Of a stretch of DNA of 13,458 nucleotides, positions 7,338 through 13,458 are shown one piece after another (the first letter of the stretch is position 1; each line of letters starts with the position of its first letter). The translations under genes were made by a program, and so were the position numbers. The notes under the pieces were generated by a model. The model was not told the DNA's origin. It saw only the letters and a program-made list of their open reading frames with translations, and did not search any database. This DNA is from Pyramidobacter sp. (GTDB lineage: Bacteria; Synergistota; Synergistia; Synergistales; Dethiosulfovibrionaceae), in the NCBI GenBank assembly GCA_016286835.1, contig JAEEUD010000017.1, forward strand, positions 1 through 13,458. The letters run 5' to 3'.

Positions 7338-8075
7338 CTACAGAATGTCGCCGATGACGCACTTTGGCGGCATCATCCTCTTGTGCTCGGAAATGCGAAT
7401 CCGGCGTTCGATCTCGGCGCGGTCGCGGTCACTGACCGGCTCGCCCGAGACATAGGCGTCGAGCACGGCATAGGTCAGGCCCATCTCCTGCTCGTCCGTC
7501 TGCCCCTCCCACAGGCCAGCCGAGGGCGGCTTGTCGATGACGACGGAAGGGATGTTCAAAAGGCGTGCCATGGCACGCACCTCGCCCTTGGTGAGATCGG
7601 CCAGCGGCATGAAGTCGCTGCCGCCGTCGCCATACTTGGTGAAGTAACCGACGGTCAGTTCGTCCTTGTTCCCCGTGCCGCAAACGAGATAGCCCAGCGT
7701 CTGCGCGATCGCATAAACGGTGATCATCCGCAGTCTCGGCTTGATGTTGGCGCCGGCCAGCTTCGAAGGCGACATGACCGCGTCGATCATCTTCATATAA
7801 GCGTCGTAGGGGGTCGAGAGATCGGCTTCGATCATTTTGATCCCCAGCGCATCGGAAACGAGGCGCGCGTGCTCCGCGTCGAGCGAAAGGCTGTGGCACG
7901 GCATCTGTACGGCGAGAACTTTATCGGCTCCGAGAGCCTCTTTCAGAAGCGCCGCTGCCACGGCCGAGTCGATGCCGCCACTCATGCCCACGACAGCGCC
8001 GCCGGCGCCGGAGGCGGAAATGATCTGACCGATCCATTTTTTGATGAAGTCGATGAGCTTCTGAGCGTCCCTCAT
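7338..8075 (-). CDS. nadE: NH3-dependent NAD+ synthetase
   Basis: Last step of NAD biosynthesis: amidation of deamido-NAD using ATP and ammonia. The product is a short, single-domain form (245 residues) without the N-terminal glutaminase domain, so ammonia is the expected nitrogen donor. The PP-loop SGGIDS (32-37) is clear. Downstream are GTGNKDELTVGYFTKYGDGG, PLADLTKGEV and GLWEGQTDEQEMG, all family signatures for ATP, magnesium and substrate binding. A GTG at 8084 is in frame, but it lies one to two bases from AAAGGA. The ATG at 8075 gives a ten-base spacing and was preferred. It is the first gene after a strong terminator, with a possible promoter just upstream. Confidence 0.95.
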   Translation of the reverse strand: MRDAQKLIDFIKKWIGQIISASGAGGAVVGMSGGIDSAVAAALLKEALGADKVLAVQMPCHSLSLDAEHARLVSDALGIKMIEADLSTPYDAYMKMIDAVMSPSKLAGANIKPRLRMITVYAIAQTLGYLVCGTGNKDELTVGYFTKYGDGGSDFMPLADLTKGEVRAMARLLNIPSVVIDKPPSAGLWEGQTDEQEMGLTYAVLDAYVSGEPVSDRDRAEIERRIRISEHKRMMPPKCVIGDIL

Positions 8076-8113
8076 CGCACGCACATCCTTTCGTTCGTGT
8101 TGAATGACGTTTT

Positions 8114-8122
8114 ATTTTACCA
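8114..8122 (-). promoter_or_regulatory. Possible extended -10 promoter for nadE and downstream genes
   Basis: On the minus strand TGGTAAAAT matches the extended -10 pattern (TGn followed by TAAAAT). It lies about 40 bases before the nadE start and just after the terminator of the upstream transcript, where a promoter is expected. The -35 region at normal spacing is not a recognisable TTGACA-like element. This is a motif match only. Confidence 0.4.
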
Positions 8123-8144
8123 CACTCGTCTTTTTTCCGCACTG

Positions 8145-8180
8145 AAAAAGCCATTGCGGAACGCCGCAATGGCTTTTTTT
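8145..8180 (-). terminator. Strong, probably bidirectional intrinsic terminator after ispG
   Basis: A perfect ten-base stem (GCCATTGCGG with CCGCAATGGC) closes on a four-base loop at 8160-8163. It is flanked by five A's on the left and seven T's on the right. On the minus strand the hairpin is followed by TTTTT, and it starts immediately after the ispG stop at 8182, so it should end the uppS-to-ispG transcript. Its symmetry means it could also stop antisense transcription from the other side. Confidence 0.93.
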
Positions 8181-8181
8181 C

Positions 8182-9228
8182 TTATGATTTTTTCGGCAGA
8201 TAAGGACGAAGTGCATCGACGACGCTCGCGCCCTTTTCGACACGGGCAACGATCTCGCCCTCACGAAAGACCACCAGCCCTGCCGGCGAGCCAGCAATGC
8301 CGAGCTGTGCATGACGGGCCTCGCGCGGGCCGTTCACCTCACAGCCCATGACGGCGACCGTGAAGCCGTCAGGCAGCTGCGCGACAAGTTCCCGCAGTTC
8401 GGGGACCACATCGGCCACGTCAAGCTGACGGCGGCCGCAGGTCGGGCAGGAAATCAGCCGTCCGCCGCGCTGACGCAGGTCGAGCGCACGCAGGATGCTG
8501 TAAGCGGCACGTACTTCATCGACAGGGTCCTGCGACAGCGACACGCGCATAGTGTCGCCGATCCCCATCGCAAACAGGCGCGAAAGGCCGCAGGCGCTTT
8601 TGATCATGCCGTCCATGCCGCTTCCAGATTCGGTGATGCCGACATGGAACGGGAAATCGCCGTATCGTTTGTTCAGAAGGACATTAGCGCGCAGTGTTTC
8701 GGCAATATCGGTCGATTTGGCGGAGACGATCACATTGGTGAATTTGCGTGACAAAAGCATCTCCATCTGCTCGGAAACCGCCAGAGCAAGCGCCGCTCCG
8801 CGGTCTCCCCCGGCAGCGTCCAGCTGCGCGTTGTTGACAGAGCCGCTGTTGGCACCAATCCGGATCACGACGCCGCGTTCTCGGGCCAGTTCAACGACGT
8901 GCGTAAGGCGCTCAGGACTGCCCATGTTGCCCGGATTGATGCGGATGGAAGGACAGCCAGCTTCGATCGCAGCGACGGCGATGTCGGGATCGAAATGGAT
9001 ATCTGCCATCAGCGGCAGCGGCGAATACTCATTGAGCGTTTTCAGACTGTCTTTCAGCCGCAGGTCGGGAAAGGCAACGCGCACCAGTTCACAGCCTTCG
9101 TCTTTCAACTGACGCAGCTGAGCCAAACACGAGTCCGTCTCGTACAGACGCGTTTTCAGCATCGATTCGACGCGGATCGGAGCGCCGGCGCCGATCGTCA
9201 GCGCGCCGATTTGCAAAGTCTTTTTCAT
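8182..9228 (-). CDS. ispG: 4-hydroxy-3-methylbut-2-enyl diphosphate synthase IspG (GcpE)
   Basis: Iron-sulfur enzyme of the MEP pathway that converts methylerythritol cyclodiphosphate to HMBPP. The frame opens at 9264, but the ATG at 9228 has GGGAGGT upstream and matches the family start, giving 348 residues of the one-piece bacterial type. The TIM-barrel part includes ADIHFD (75-80), IRINPGN (95-101), IRIGANSGS (122-130) and HVGITESG (195-202). The C-terminal [4Fe-4S] domain has the three ligands C261 and C264 (CPTCGR) and C296 (GCEVNGPREA). Two normally strict motifs differ: the usual QSMTNT is ESMLKT (21-26), and NGPGE is NGPRE (299-303), although the glutamate E303 is retained. The start is two bases after the rseP stop, and the ribosome site overlaps that stop. 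A strong terminator follows. Confidence 0.95.
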   Translation of the reverse strand: MKKTLQIGALTIGAGAPIRVESMLKTRLYETDSCLAQLRQLKDEGCELVRVAFPDLRLKDSLKTLNEYSPLPLMADIHFDPDIAVAAIEAGCPSIRINPGNMGSPERLTHVVELARERGVVIRIGANSGSVNNAQLDAAGGDRGAALALAVSEQMEMLLSRKFTNVIVSAKSTDIAETLRANVLLNKRYGDFPFHVGITESGSGMDGMIKSACGLSRLFAMGIGDTMRVSLSQDPVDEVRAAYSILRALDLRQRGGRLISCPTCGRRQLDVADVVPELRELVAQLPDGFTVAVMGCEVNGPREARHAQLGIAGSPAGLVVFREGEIVARVEKGASVVDALRPYLPKKS

Positions 9229-9230
9229 GC

Positions 9231-10271
9231 CTACCTCCCGAACAGCCGCAGAATATCCTGCCACGTGATCAAAACGATCAGCGCCCCGAGGAACATGAAG
9301 CCGATGAAATGGATCTTGCCTTCCAGTTCGGCAGAGACGTTGCGGCCGGTGATCAGCTCACCGATAGCAAAAACGATGTGTCCGCCGTCCAGCGCCGGAA
9401 ACGGCAGAAGATTGACGATGCCTAAATTGAGACTGATGATCGCCAGGAACGAGAGAAGCGAGAAAAAGCCCTCGCGCGCAGCCTCGCCCGCCATCGCCGC
9501 AATCCCCACGGGCCCCGACACGTCGGCCGCAGAGGGATGTGCGATCATGTCTTTCAGCCCGTGCAGCATCACAAGCGTCATGTTGAACGTGTAGACGACC
9601 GAACCGCGTAGTGCCGCAAAGAAGGAGAGTTTCTTCACAGCCGGACGGATGCCGATCAGCGGCGGTTCTCCGGGCTTCTGCGACTTCGTGCCCATCACGA
9701 GCGTCAGTTTCTGCTCGCCTCGCCGCACGGCAAGCGTCAGTTCGCTTTTCTGGGCAGCCTGGGAGCGGATCTCGCGGGTCATTCCCGCCCAGTCGCCGAC
9801 GTTGATGCCGCCGACAGATTCGATCACATCGCCGCTGCGCAGTCCCGCTGCTTCTGCGGGAAAACCGGGGATCAGCTGTCCTACCTCGGATGTGGAAAGG
9901 TCAAGCACGCCGCGCGACATGAGCATGACCGTCGCGATCACGACGACCAGCAAAACATTGCTGAGCGGCCCGGCAGCGAGGATGATGAGTTTTTTCCAAG
10001 GAGATTTTTCCTGAAAGCCCTCGCCCGTAGCCACAGTTTCGTCTTCGTTTTCTTCGCCCATGCCGGCCAGACGGACAAAACCGCCTACGGGGATCGCCCG
10101 CACGGACCAGGCGTTTTTGCGTCCCTGCCGCTGCCACAGCAGCGGCCCCATGCCGAACGAGAATTCATGGACTTTTACGCCGAACCAAAGCGCCGTCAGA
10201 TAATGTCCGAACTCATGCACGACGACGCAGATCAGGATGATAAACAGAAAAGCCAGCAGACTATGGACCAT
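9231..10271 (-). CDS. rseP: RseP/RasP-type site-2 intramembrane zinc metalloprotease
   Basis: Membrane protease of the S2P family. Homologues cut anti-sigma factors or signal-peptide remnants inside the membrane; the substrate here is unknown. The zinc motif HEFGH (19-23) lies in the first membrane helix and the third ligand in NLLPFPALDGGH (287-298, D295). A single PDZ domain (about 122-195) lies between membrane helices at about 95-118 and 268-300, with a last helix near 323-337. The length of 346 residues and the single PDZ make it shorter than E. coli RseP, which has two. An ATG at 10280 is in frame but abuts its AAAGG. The ATG at 10271 has proper spacing and overlaps the dxr stop as TGATG, so translation is probably coupled to dxr. 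Confidence 0.95.
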   Translation of the reverse strand: MVHSLLAFLFIILICVVVHEFGHYLTALWFGVKVHEFSFGMGPLLWQRQGRKNAWSVRAIPVGGFVRLAGMGEENEDETVATGEGFQEKSPWKKLIILAAGPLSNVLLVVVIATVMLMSRGVLDLSTSEVGQLIPGFPAEAAGLRSGDVIESVGGINVGDWAGMTREIRSQAAQKSELTLAVRRGEQKLTLVMGTKSQKPGEPPLIGIRPAVKKLSFFAALRGSVVYTFNMTLVMLHGLKDMIAHPSAADVSGPVGIAAMAGEAAREGFFSLLSFLAIISLNLGIVNLLPFPALDGGHIVFAIGELITGRNVSAELEGKIHFIGFMFLGALIVLITWQDILRLFGR

Positions 10272-11449
10272 CAGCGCCATCCTTTCTTAACGCTGCCGTT
10301 CAGGCCGCCGCACCGGACATACTCGCCCGTCGCGGTAAGACAACGTTCATAGAGCGCGATCCGTTCGTCCAGGCCCACAACAGCTTCGCCTTCGTAACGC
10401 TCGACCATCGCTGCGACGAGCCGGGCGATGCCTGTGAAGGGGATTTTGCCCTCGAGGAACAGGCGCACGGCCGTCTCGTCGGCAGCGATCAGGATCACCG
10501 CAAACGGCTCGCCGCGGCGAGCGACATCCAAAGCCGTGTAAAATCCTGGGAAACGGTCGCTTTTCGGCAGTTCAAAATGGAGATCAAGCCCGTCAAGAGC
10601 CACAGGCTCAAGACCATTCAGCCGCAACGCCGGCCGATTCGGCCAGGAAAGCGCCGTCAGCGCGGGCAGCCGCATATCCGGGGCGCTGAGCAGCATCTTC
10701 GCCGCTCCGTCCACGAACGAGACCAGTGCGTGCACGTGCGAGCCGGGATGGACGACGGCGCTTACGCGCTCGGCGGGAACGCCGAAAAGGTAACTCGCTT
10801 CCAGAAGTTCGATGCCTTTGTTGATCATCGTCGCGCTGTCCACGCTGATCTTTCGACCCATCGGCCAGACCGGATGCGCCGCCGCCTGCGCCGGCGTGAT
10901 CGCCTCAAACTGTTCCAACGGCGTGTGCAGAAACGGACCGCCCGAAGCTGTCAAAACCAGTTTGCTCACGGCCTCACGCTTTTCACCCATCAGACACTGC
11001 CACAGCGCGTTGTGCTCACTGTCAAGAGGACGCAGCTGCCCGCATTCGACATAGGGAGCGATCCGCGGGCCGAGGATCAGCGCCGATTCCTTATTGGCAA
11101 GGCTGACTTCAAGCCCCTTTTCCAGAGCCTTTTCCAGAGCTTTTACAGCCGCAACGCCCGATGAAGCAAAAACGAAATGGTCGGCAACCGAAGCGTCGAT
11201 CAGATCAAGCAGCGCGTCAGCGCCGCAGTCCAGCTTCACGTCCTCCGGAAGATCGTTTCTGGGCCGTGAAAGGACGGCGCGTTTAACGCCGAACTCACGG
11301 CAAAGGGCGGGAAAAGAATCCCGCCCCGTATCGGCCGCCAAGGCCGTCACCTCAAACAGCTGCGGATACGCCCGGCAGACAGCCAGCGCCGAACCGCCGA
11401 CGCTGCCCGTACACCCGATCACCGCAACCCTTTTTTTGATGTTATCCAC
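10271..11449 (-). CDS. dxr: 1-deoxy-D-xylulose 5-phosphate reductoisomerase
   Basis: First committed enzyme of the MEP isoprenoid pathway, converting DXP to methylerythritol phosphate with NADPH and a divalent metal. The product has 392 residues from a GTG at 11449 with AGGAG six bases upstream. Visible motifs are the NADPH loop GCTGSVG (12-18), LANKES (117-122), metal-binding PLDSEHNALW (141-150), LTASGGPF (166-173), and HPVWPMGRKISVDSATMINKG (192-212), which carries the active-site loop and the SxxxxNK residues. Two usually conserved spots deviate: HPQS is HPGS (234-237), and the C-terminal NAANE-type motif reads AADE (322-325). All listed catalytic acids are kept, so activity is still expected. 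A 12-base tandem repeat lies inside the gene. It starts 16 bases after the cdsA stop and its own stop overlaps the rseP start. Confidence 0.95.
   Translation of the reverse strand: MDNIKKRVAVIGCTGSVGGSALAVCRAYPQLFEVTALAADTGRDSFPALCREFGVKRAVLSRPRNDLPEDVKLDCGADALLDLIDASVADHFVFASSGVAAVKALEKALEKGLEVSLANKESALILGPRIAPYVECGQLRPLDSEHNALWQCLMGEKREAVSKLVLTASGGPFLHTPLEQFEAITPAQAAAHPVWPMGRKISVDSATMINKGIELLEASYLFGVPAERVSAVVHPGSHVHALVSFVDGAAKMLLSAPDMRLPALTALSWPNRPALRLNGLEPVALDGLDLHFELPKSDRFPGFYTALDVARRGEPFAVILIAADETAVRLFLEGKIPFTGIARLVAAMVERYEGEAVVGLDERIALYERCLTATGEYVRCGGLNGSVKKGWR
11116..11139. repeat. Perfect 12-base tandem duplication inside dxr
   Basis: CCTTTTCCAGAG occurs twice in direct succession and is followed by a degenerate third partial copy. 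It is in frame and encodes repeated ALEK residues (about 104-111 of Dxr). It probably reflects local slippage in a tolerant surface helix and needs no special function. Confidence 0.8.
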
Positions 11450-11465
11450 GTTGTTCTCCTCTGAT

Positions 11466-12293
11466 TTACATCAGACAGACCCACCAGATCAGCCACGCGC
11501 ACAGCGTATTGACCAGCACGCTGTCGAAACGGTCAAGGAAACCGCCGTGTCCGGGCAGGATGTGGCCGCTGTCCTTGACACCGTTTTCCCGCTTGACCAG
11601 CGACTCGACGAGATCGCCCAGTTGTCCGGCGCTGCCGCAGGCCGCGCCGACGAGCACGAACGCCCAGGGGCTGAATTTGAAATACCAGGCGCACAGTGCG
11701 CCGCACAGTACGCTGGCGAAGAAACCGCCGATAAACCCTTCAAGGCTCTTATTGGGGCTGATATGCGGACAGATGCGCAGCGTGCCCCATCTTGATCCGA
11801 CCAGATAGGCCGCCACGTCGCATGACCAGGTGCAGAGGAATATCGAAAGCACCGCCGCCCAGCCGACAGGATCGGGCAACGAGCGAAAACGGATCATGCA
11901 GTACCACGGCACGATCGTGTAGATCAGACCGGTCATGACCGGGCCGACGCTCGTGATCGAATGGCTGTCGGCCGTGATCTGCCTGCGGGCCAGCTCAACG
12001 AAATAAACAAAGAAGCAGCACAGGCCGAAGATCGCCATCAGCCCGGCCTGCGAAACACGCTCGGAGGAAAATAGCACGATCACTGCCGTAACGAATCCGG
12101 CGAACATACCTGCGCGCGGAACGCCCGGGGCCATGCGGTAAAACTCCCACAACGAGCCCAGCGCAACGAACGCGGCAAAACAGTGCCACCACATACCGCC
12201 CAGATACAGCAGCGCCAGCATCACGGCGACGAGAGCCGCACCGCTGAGCGCACGAACGATCAGTGTATGTTTAAAGCTGTTCGACTCTGCCAT
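11466..12293 (-). CDS. cdsA: Phosphatidate cytidylyltransferase (CDP-diglyceride synthase)
   Basis: Integral membrane enzyme making CDP-diacylglycerol from phosphatidic acid and CTP, the branch point of phospholipid synthesis. The 275-residue protein is strongly hydrophobic with about seven to eight membrane segments (for example 12-33, 38-52, 62-76, 83-100, 118-134, 145-166, 186-204, 210-224). The CDP-diglyceride synthase signature is complete at about 231-257: SLVKR, KDSGH, then PGHGGFLDRFD. It is preceded by the conserved CDVAAYLVGSRWG and SPNKSLEG elements. The ATG at 12293 has a strong purine-rich GGAAGGGAG seven bases upstream. It overlaps the end of uppS by 23 bases. Confidence 0.96.
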   Translation of the reverse strand: MAESNSFKHTLIVRALSGAALVAVMLALLYLGGMWWHCFAAFVALGSLWEFYRMAPGVPRAGMFAGFVTAVIVLFSSERVSQAGLMAIFGLCCFFVYFVELARRQITADSHSITSVGPVMTGLIYTIVPWYCMIRFRSLPDPVGWAAVLSIFLCTWSCDVAAYLVGSRWGTLRICPHISPNKSLEGFIGGFFASVLCGALCAWYFKFSPWAFVLVGAACGSAGQLGDLVESLVKRENGVKDSGHILPGHGGFLDRFDSVLVNTLCAWLIWWVCLM

Positions 12294-12975
12294 AACGCCG
12301 CTCCCTTCCTGAGAACGCTTCCAGCGCTTTTTTCAGTTCCTCTTCGCCGAAATCAGGCCAAAGCACGTCGGTAAAATAGAACTCGCTGTACGAGCTCTGC
12401 CACAGCCAGAAATTGCTCAGTCTCAGCTCCCCACTGGTACGGATCAGCAGATCGGGATCGGGCAGTTCTGGCACATAGAGGAAACGCTGCAAATCCGCTT
12501 CGCTTCTGATCTCACACCTCGCATCCCGAGCCGCAGCAATAGCGTCGAGGATCTCCTGACGTCCGCCGTAATTGAAGCAGACGACCAGTGTGATGCGGTC
12601 ACACTCAGCCGTTTCCGCCTCGCTCCAGTCGATCACGCGCAGCACTTCCTCGGGGACGCCTTTCCGTGAACCGCAGAAGCGAACGCGCACGCCGTTTTCT
12701 TTCAGCTCGGGGACTTTCGCTTTCGCAAAGCGCTGGAGCAGTTCCATCAGACCGGCTACTTCCAGTTTAGGTCTGTTCCAGTTTTCCGTCGAGAAAGCGT
12801 AGACCGAGAGGTACCGCACGCCAAGCTTCGCCGCGGCTCGCAGCGTCCGTTCGAGCGCTTCGATCCCCGCTCTGTGTCCCATCAGGCGCGGCAGGCCGCG
12901 TTTTTTCGCCCAGCGGCCGTTGCCGTCCATGATCACGGCGACGTGCACGGGGACCTTTTTATTCTCCTGCTCCAT
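12271..12975 (-). CDS. uppS: Undecaprenyl diphosphate synthase (cis-prenyltransferase)
   Basis: Soluble cis-prenyltransferase that adds isopentenyl diphosphate units to farnesyl diphosphate to build the C55 carrier for peptidoglycan. The product is 234 residues. Conserved regions are VAVIMDGNGRWA (13-23) with catalytic D17, GHRAG (33-37), YAFSTENWNRP (59-69), FNYGGRQEI (134-142) and the diphosphate-binding RTSGELRLSNF (179-189). The ATG at 12975 has AAGGAA six bases upstream and overlaps the end of the uracil-DNA glycosylase gene by 17 bases. Chain length cannot be determined from these motifs; C55 is assumed from the usual bacterial enzyme and its cdsA-dxr neighbourhood. Confidence 0.97.
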   Translation of the reverse strand: MEQENKKVPVHVAVIMDGNGRWAKKRGLPRLMGHRAGIEALERTLRAAAKLGVRYLSVYAFSTENWNRPKLEVAGLMELLQRFAKAKVPELKENGVRVRFCGSRKGVPEEVLRVIDWSEAETAECDRITLVVCFNYGGRQEILDAIAAARDARCEIRSEADLQRFLYVPELPDPDLLIRTSGELRLSNFWLWQSSYSEFYFTDVLWPDFGEEELKKALEAFSGRERRYGRVEQL

Positions 12976-13458
12976 CGTTCGTTCCTTTCAGACTTTCATA
13001 GCGCGCGTACACCTGCTGGATATCATGCCAGGTGAGCGCCTTCGGGCCGTCCTTCTCTCGGCTTTGGTTGCGCAGCAGGTAGCTGGGATGGAACATCGGC
13101 ATCAGTGACACGCCGCGCCAGTTGAACCAGCGCCCGCGCATTTTTGTGATGCCGCCGGTGCTGTGCAGAAACCACTTCAACGGCGTGTTGCCGAGCGCAA
13201 CGATGACCCGCGGCCGCAGCAAGGCGATCTGCGCTTCCAGCCAGCCCTGACAGCAAAGCACTTCTTCGATCTCAGGCGCCCGGTTTCCGGGAGGACGGCA
13301 TTTGACGATATTGGTGATGTATACGTCCTCGCGCTTGAAACCGGCGGCCTCAAGGATCCTCGTTAACAACTGCCCCGCCGGTCCGACGAACGGACGTCCC
13401 ATTTCGTCTTCAACTTCGCCCGGTCCTTCACCGACGAACATCATGCGGTTGGTCAGAT
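12959..13458 (-). CDS. Family 4 (iron-sulfur) uracil-DNA glycosylase, 5' end outside window
   Basis: Base-excision repair enzyme that removes uracil from DNA. The frame stays open to the window edge (first full codon at 13456). The internal ATG at 13444 is not the start: the translated stretch upstream (LTNR) leads directly into MMFVGEGPGE, which is an internal motif of the family. Visible parts are GEGPGE, GRPFVGPAGQLLTRIL, then YITNIVKCRPPGNRAP and a cysteine pair followed by WLEAQI. The last two include the second pair of [4Fe-4S] ligands, while the first CxxC pair should lie beyond the window. VIVALG and MFHPSYLLRN complete the active site. The uppS start overlaps its last 17 bases. Confidence 0.93.
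   Translation of the reverse strand, partial: LTNRMMFVGEGPGEVEDEMGRPFVGPAGQLLTRILEAAGFKREDVYITNIVKCRPPGNRAPEIEEVLCCQGWLEAQIALLRPRVIVALGNTPLKWFLHSTGGITKMRGRWFNWRGVSLMPMFHPSYLLRNQSREKDGPKALTWHDIQQVYARYESLKGTNDGAGE

Noticed and set aside
6441..8351. A 636-codon open frame on the plus strand
   Set aside because: It runs antisense to ruvC, yebC, nadE and ispG, all of which have unmistakable family motifs. Its translation resembles no protein I recognise and it crosses the terminator at 8145-8180. It is a by-product of GC-rich codon use.
1..13458. CRISPR arrays, insertion sequences, tRNA or rRNA genes, toxin-antitoxin or defence genes
   Set aside because: No spaced repeats, transposase motifs, cloverleaf-like segments or defence-type proteins were seen, and the window is filled by recognisable housekeeping genes.

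Overview
The window is an ordinary, tightly packed housekeeping region in which all fifteen supportable genes lie on the minus strand. They are therefore read from high to low coordinates. It is GC-rich, with almost no intergenic space and many start/stop overlaps. The most likely source is a bacterium near the Synergistota or Clostridia-type lineages. That inference rests on gene order: nadE, yebC, ruvC, ruvA, ruvB, a SpoIID-family gene, queA, mltG and yqeH, preceded by uppS-cdsA-dxr-rseP-ispG. Phylum assignment from gene order alone is uncertain, and no rRNA is present to settle it.

Upstream block (13458 down to 8182): a partial family 4 uracil-DNA glycosylase leads into uppS, cdsA, dxr, rseP and ispG. 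Dxr and IspG are MEP-pathway enzymes leading to isoprenoid precursors. UppS uses such precursors to build the C55 lipid carrier for cell-wall synthesis. CdsA makes CDP-diacylglycerol for phospholipids, and RseP is an intramembrane protease. The genes overlap or nearly abut (17 and 23 bases of overlap, a TGATG junction, a 2-base gap), so they look like one transcript. A strong perfect hairpin with T-runs on both sides (8145-8180) ends it directly after ispG.

Downstream block (8075 down to 1): after the terminator there is a plausible extended -10 promoter. Then come nadE (ammonia-dependent NAD synthetase), yebC (TACO1/PmpR family), the complete Holliday-junction resolvasome ruvC-ruvA-ruvB, a SpoIID-family secreted peptidoglycan enzyme, queA (queuosine tRNA modification), mltG (membrane endolytic transglycosylase) and a 3'-truncated yqeH (circularly permuted ribosome-assembly GTPase). 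Spacing is again minimal, so these are probably co-transcribed.

Several gene starts were moved from the longest open frame using ribosome binding sites (queA, mltG, nadE, ispG, rseP). I found no mobile element, CRISPR array, tRNA, rRNA or recognisable novel system. The points most worth a second look are modest. They are an insert of roughly 100 residues in the SpoIID-family protein, unusual residues at conserved motifs of Dxr and IspG, and a second CxxC pair in YqeH.
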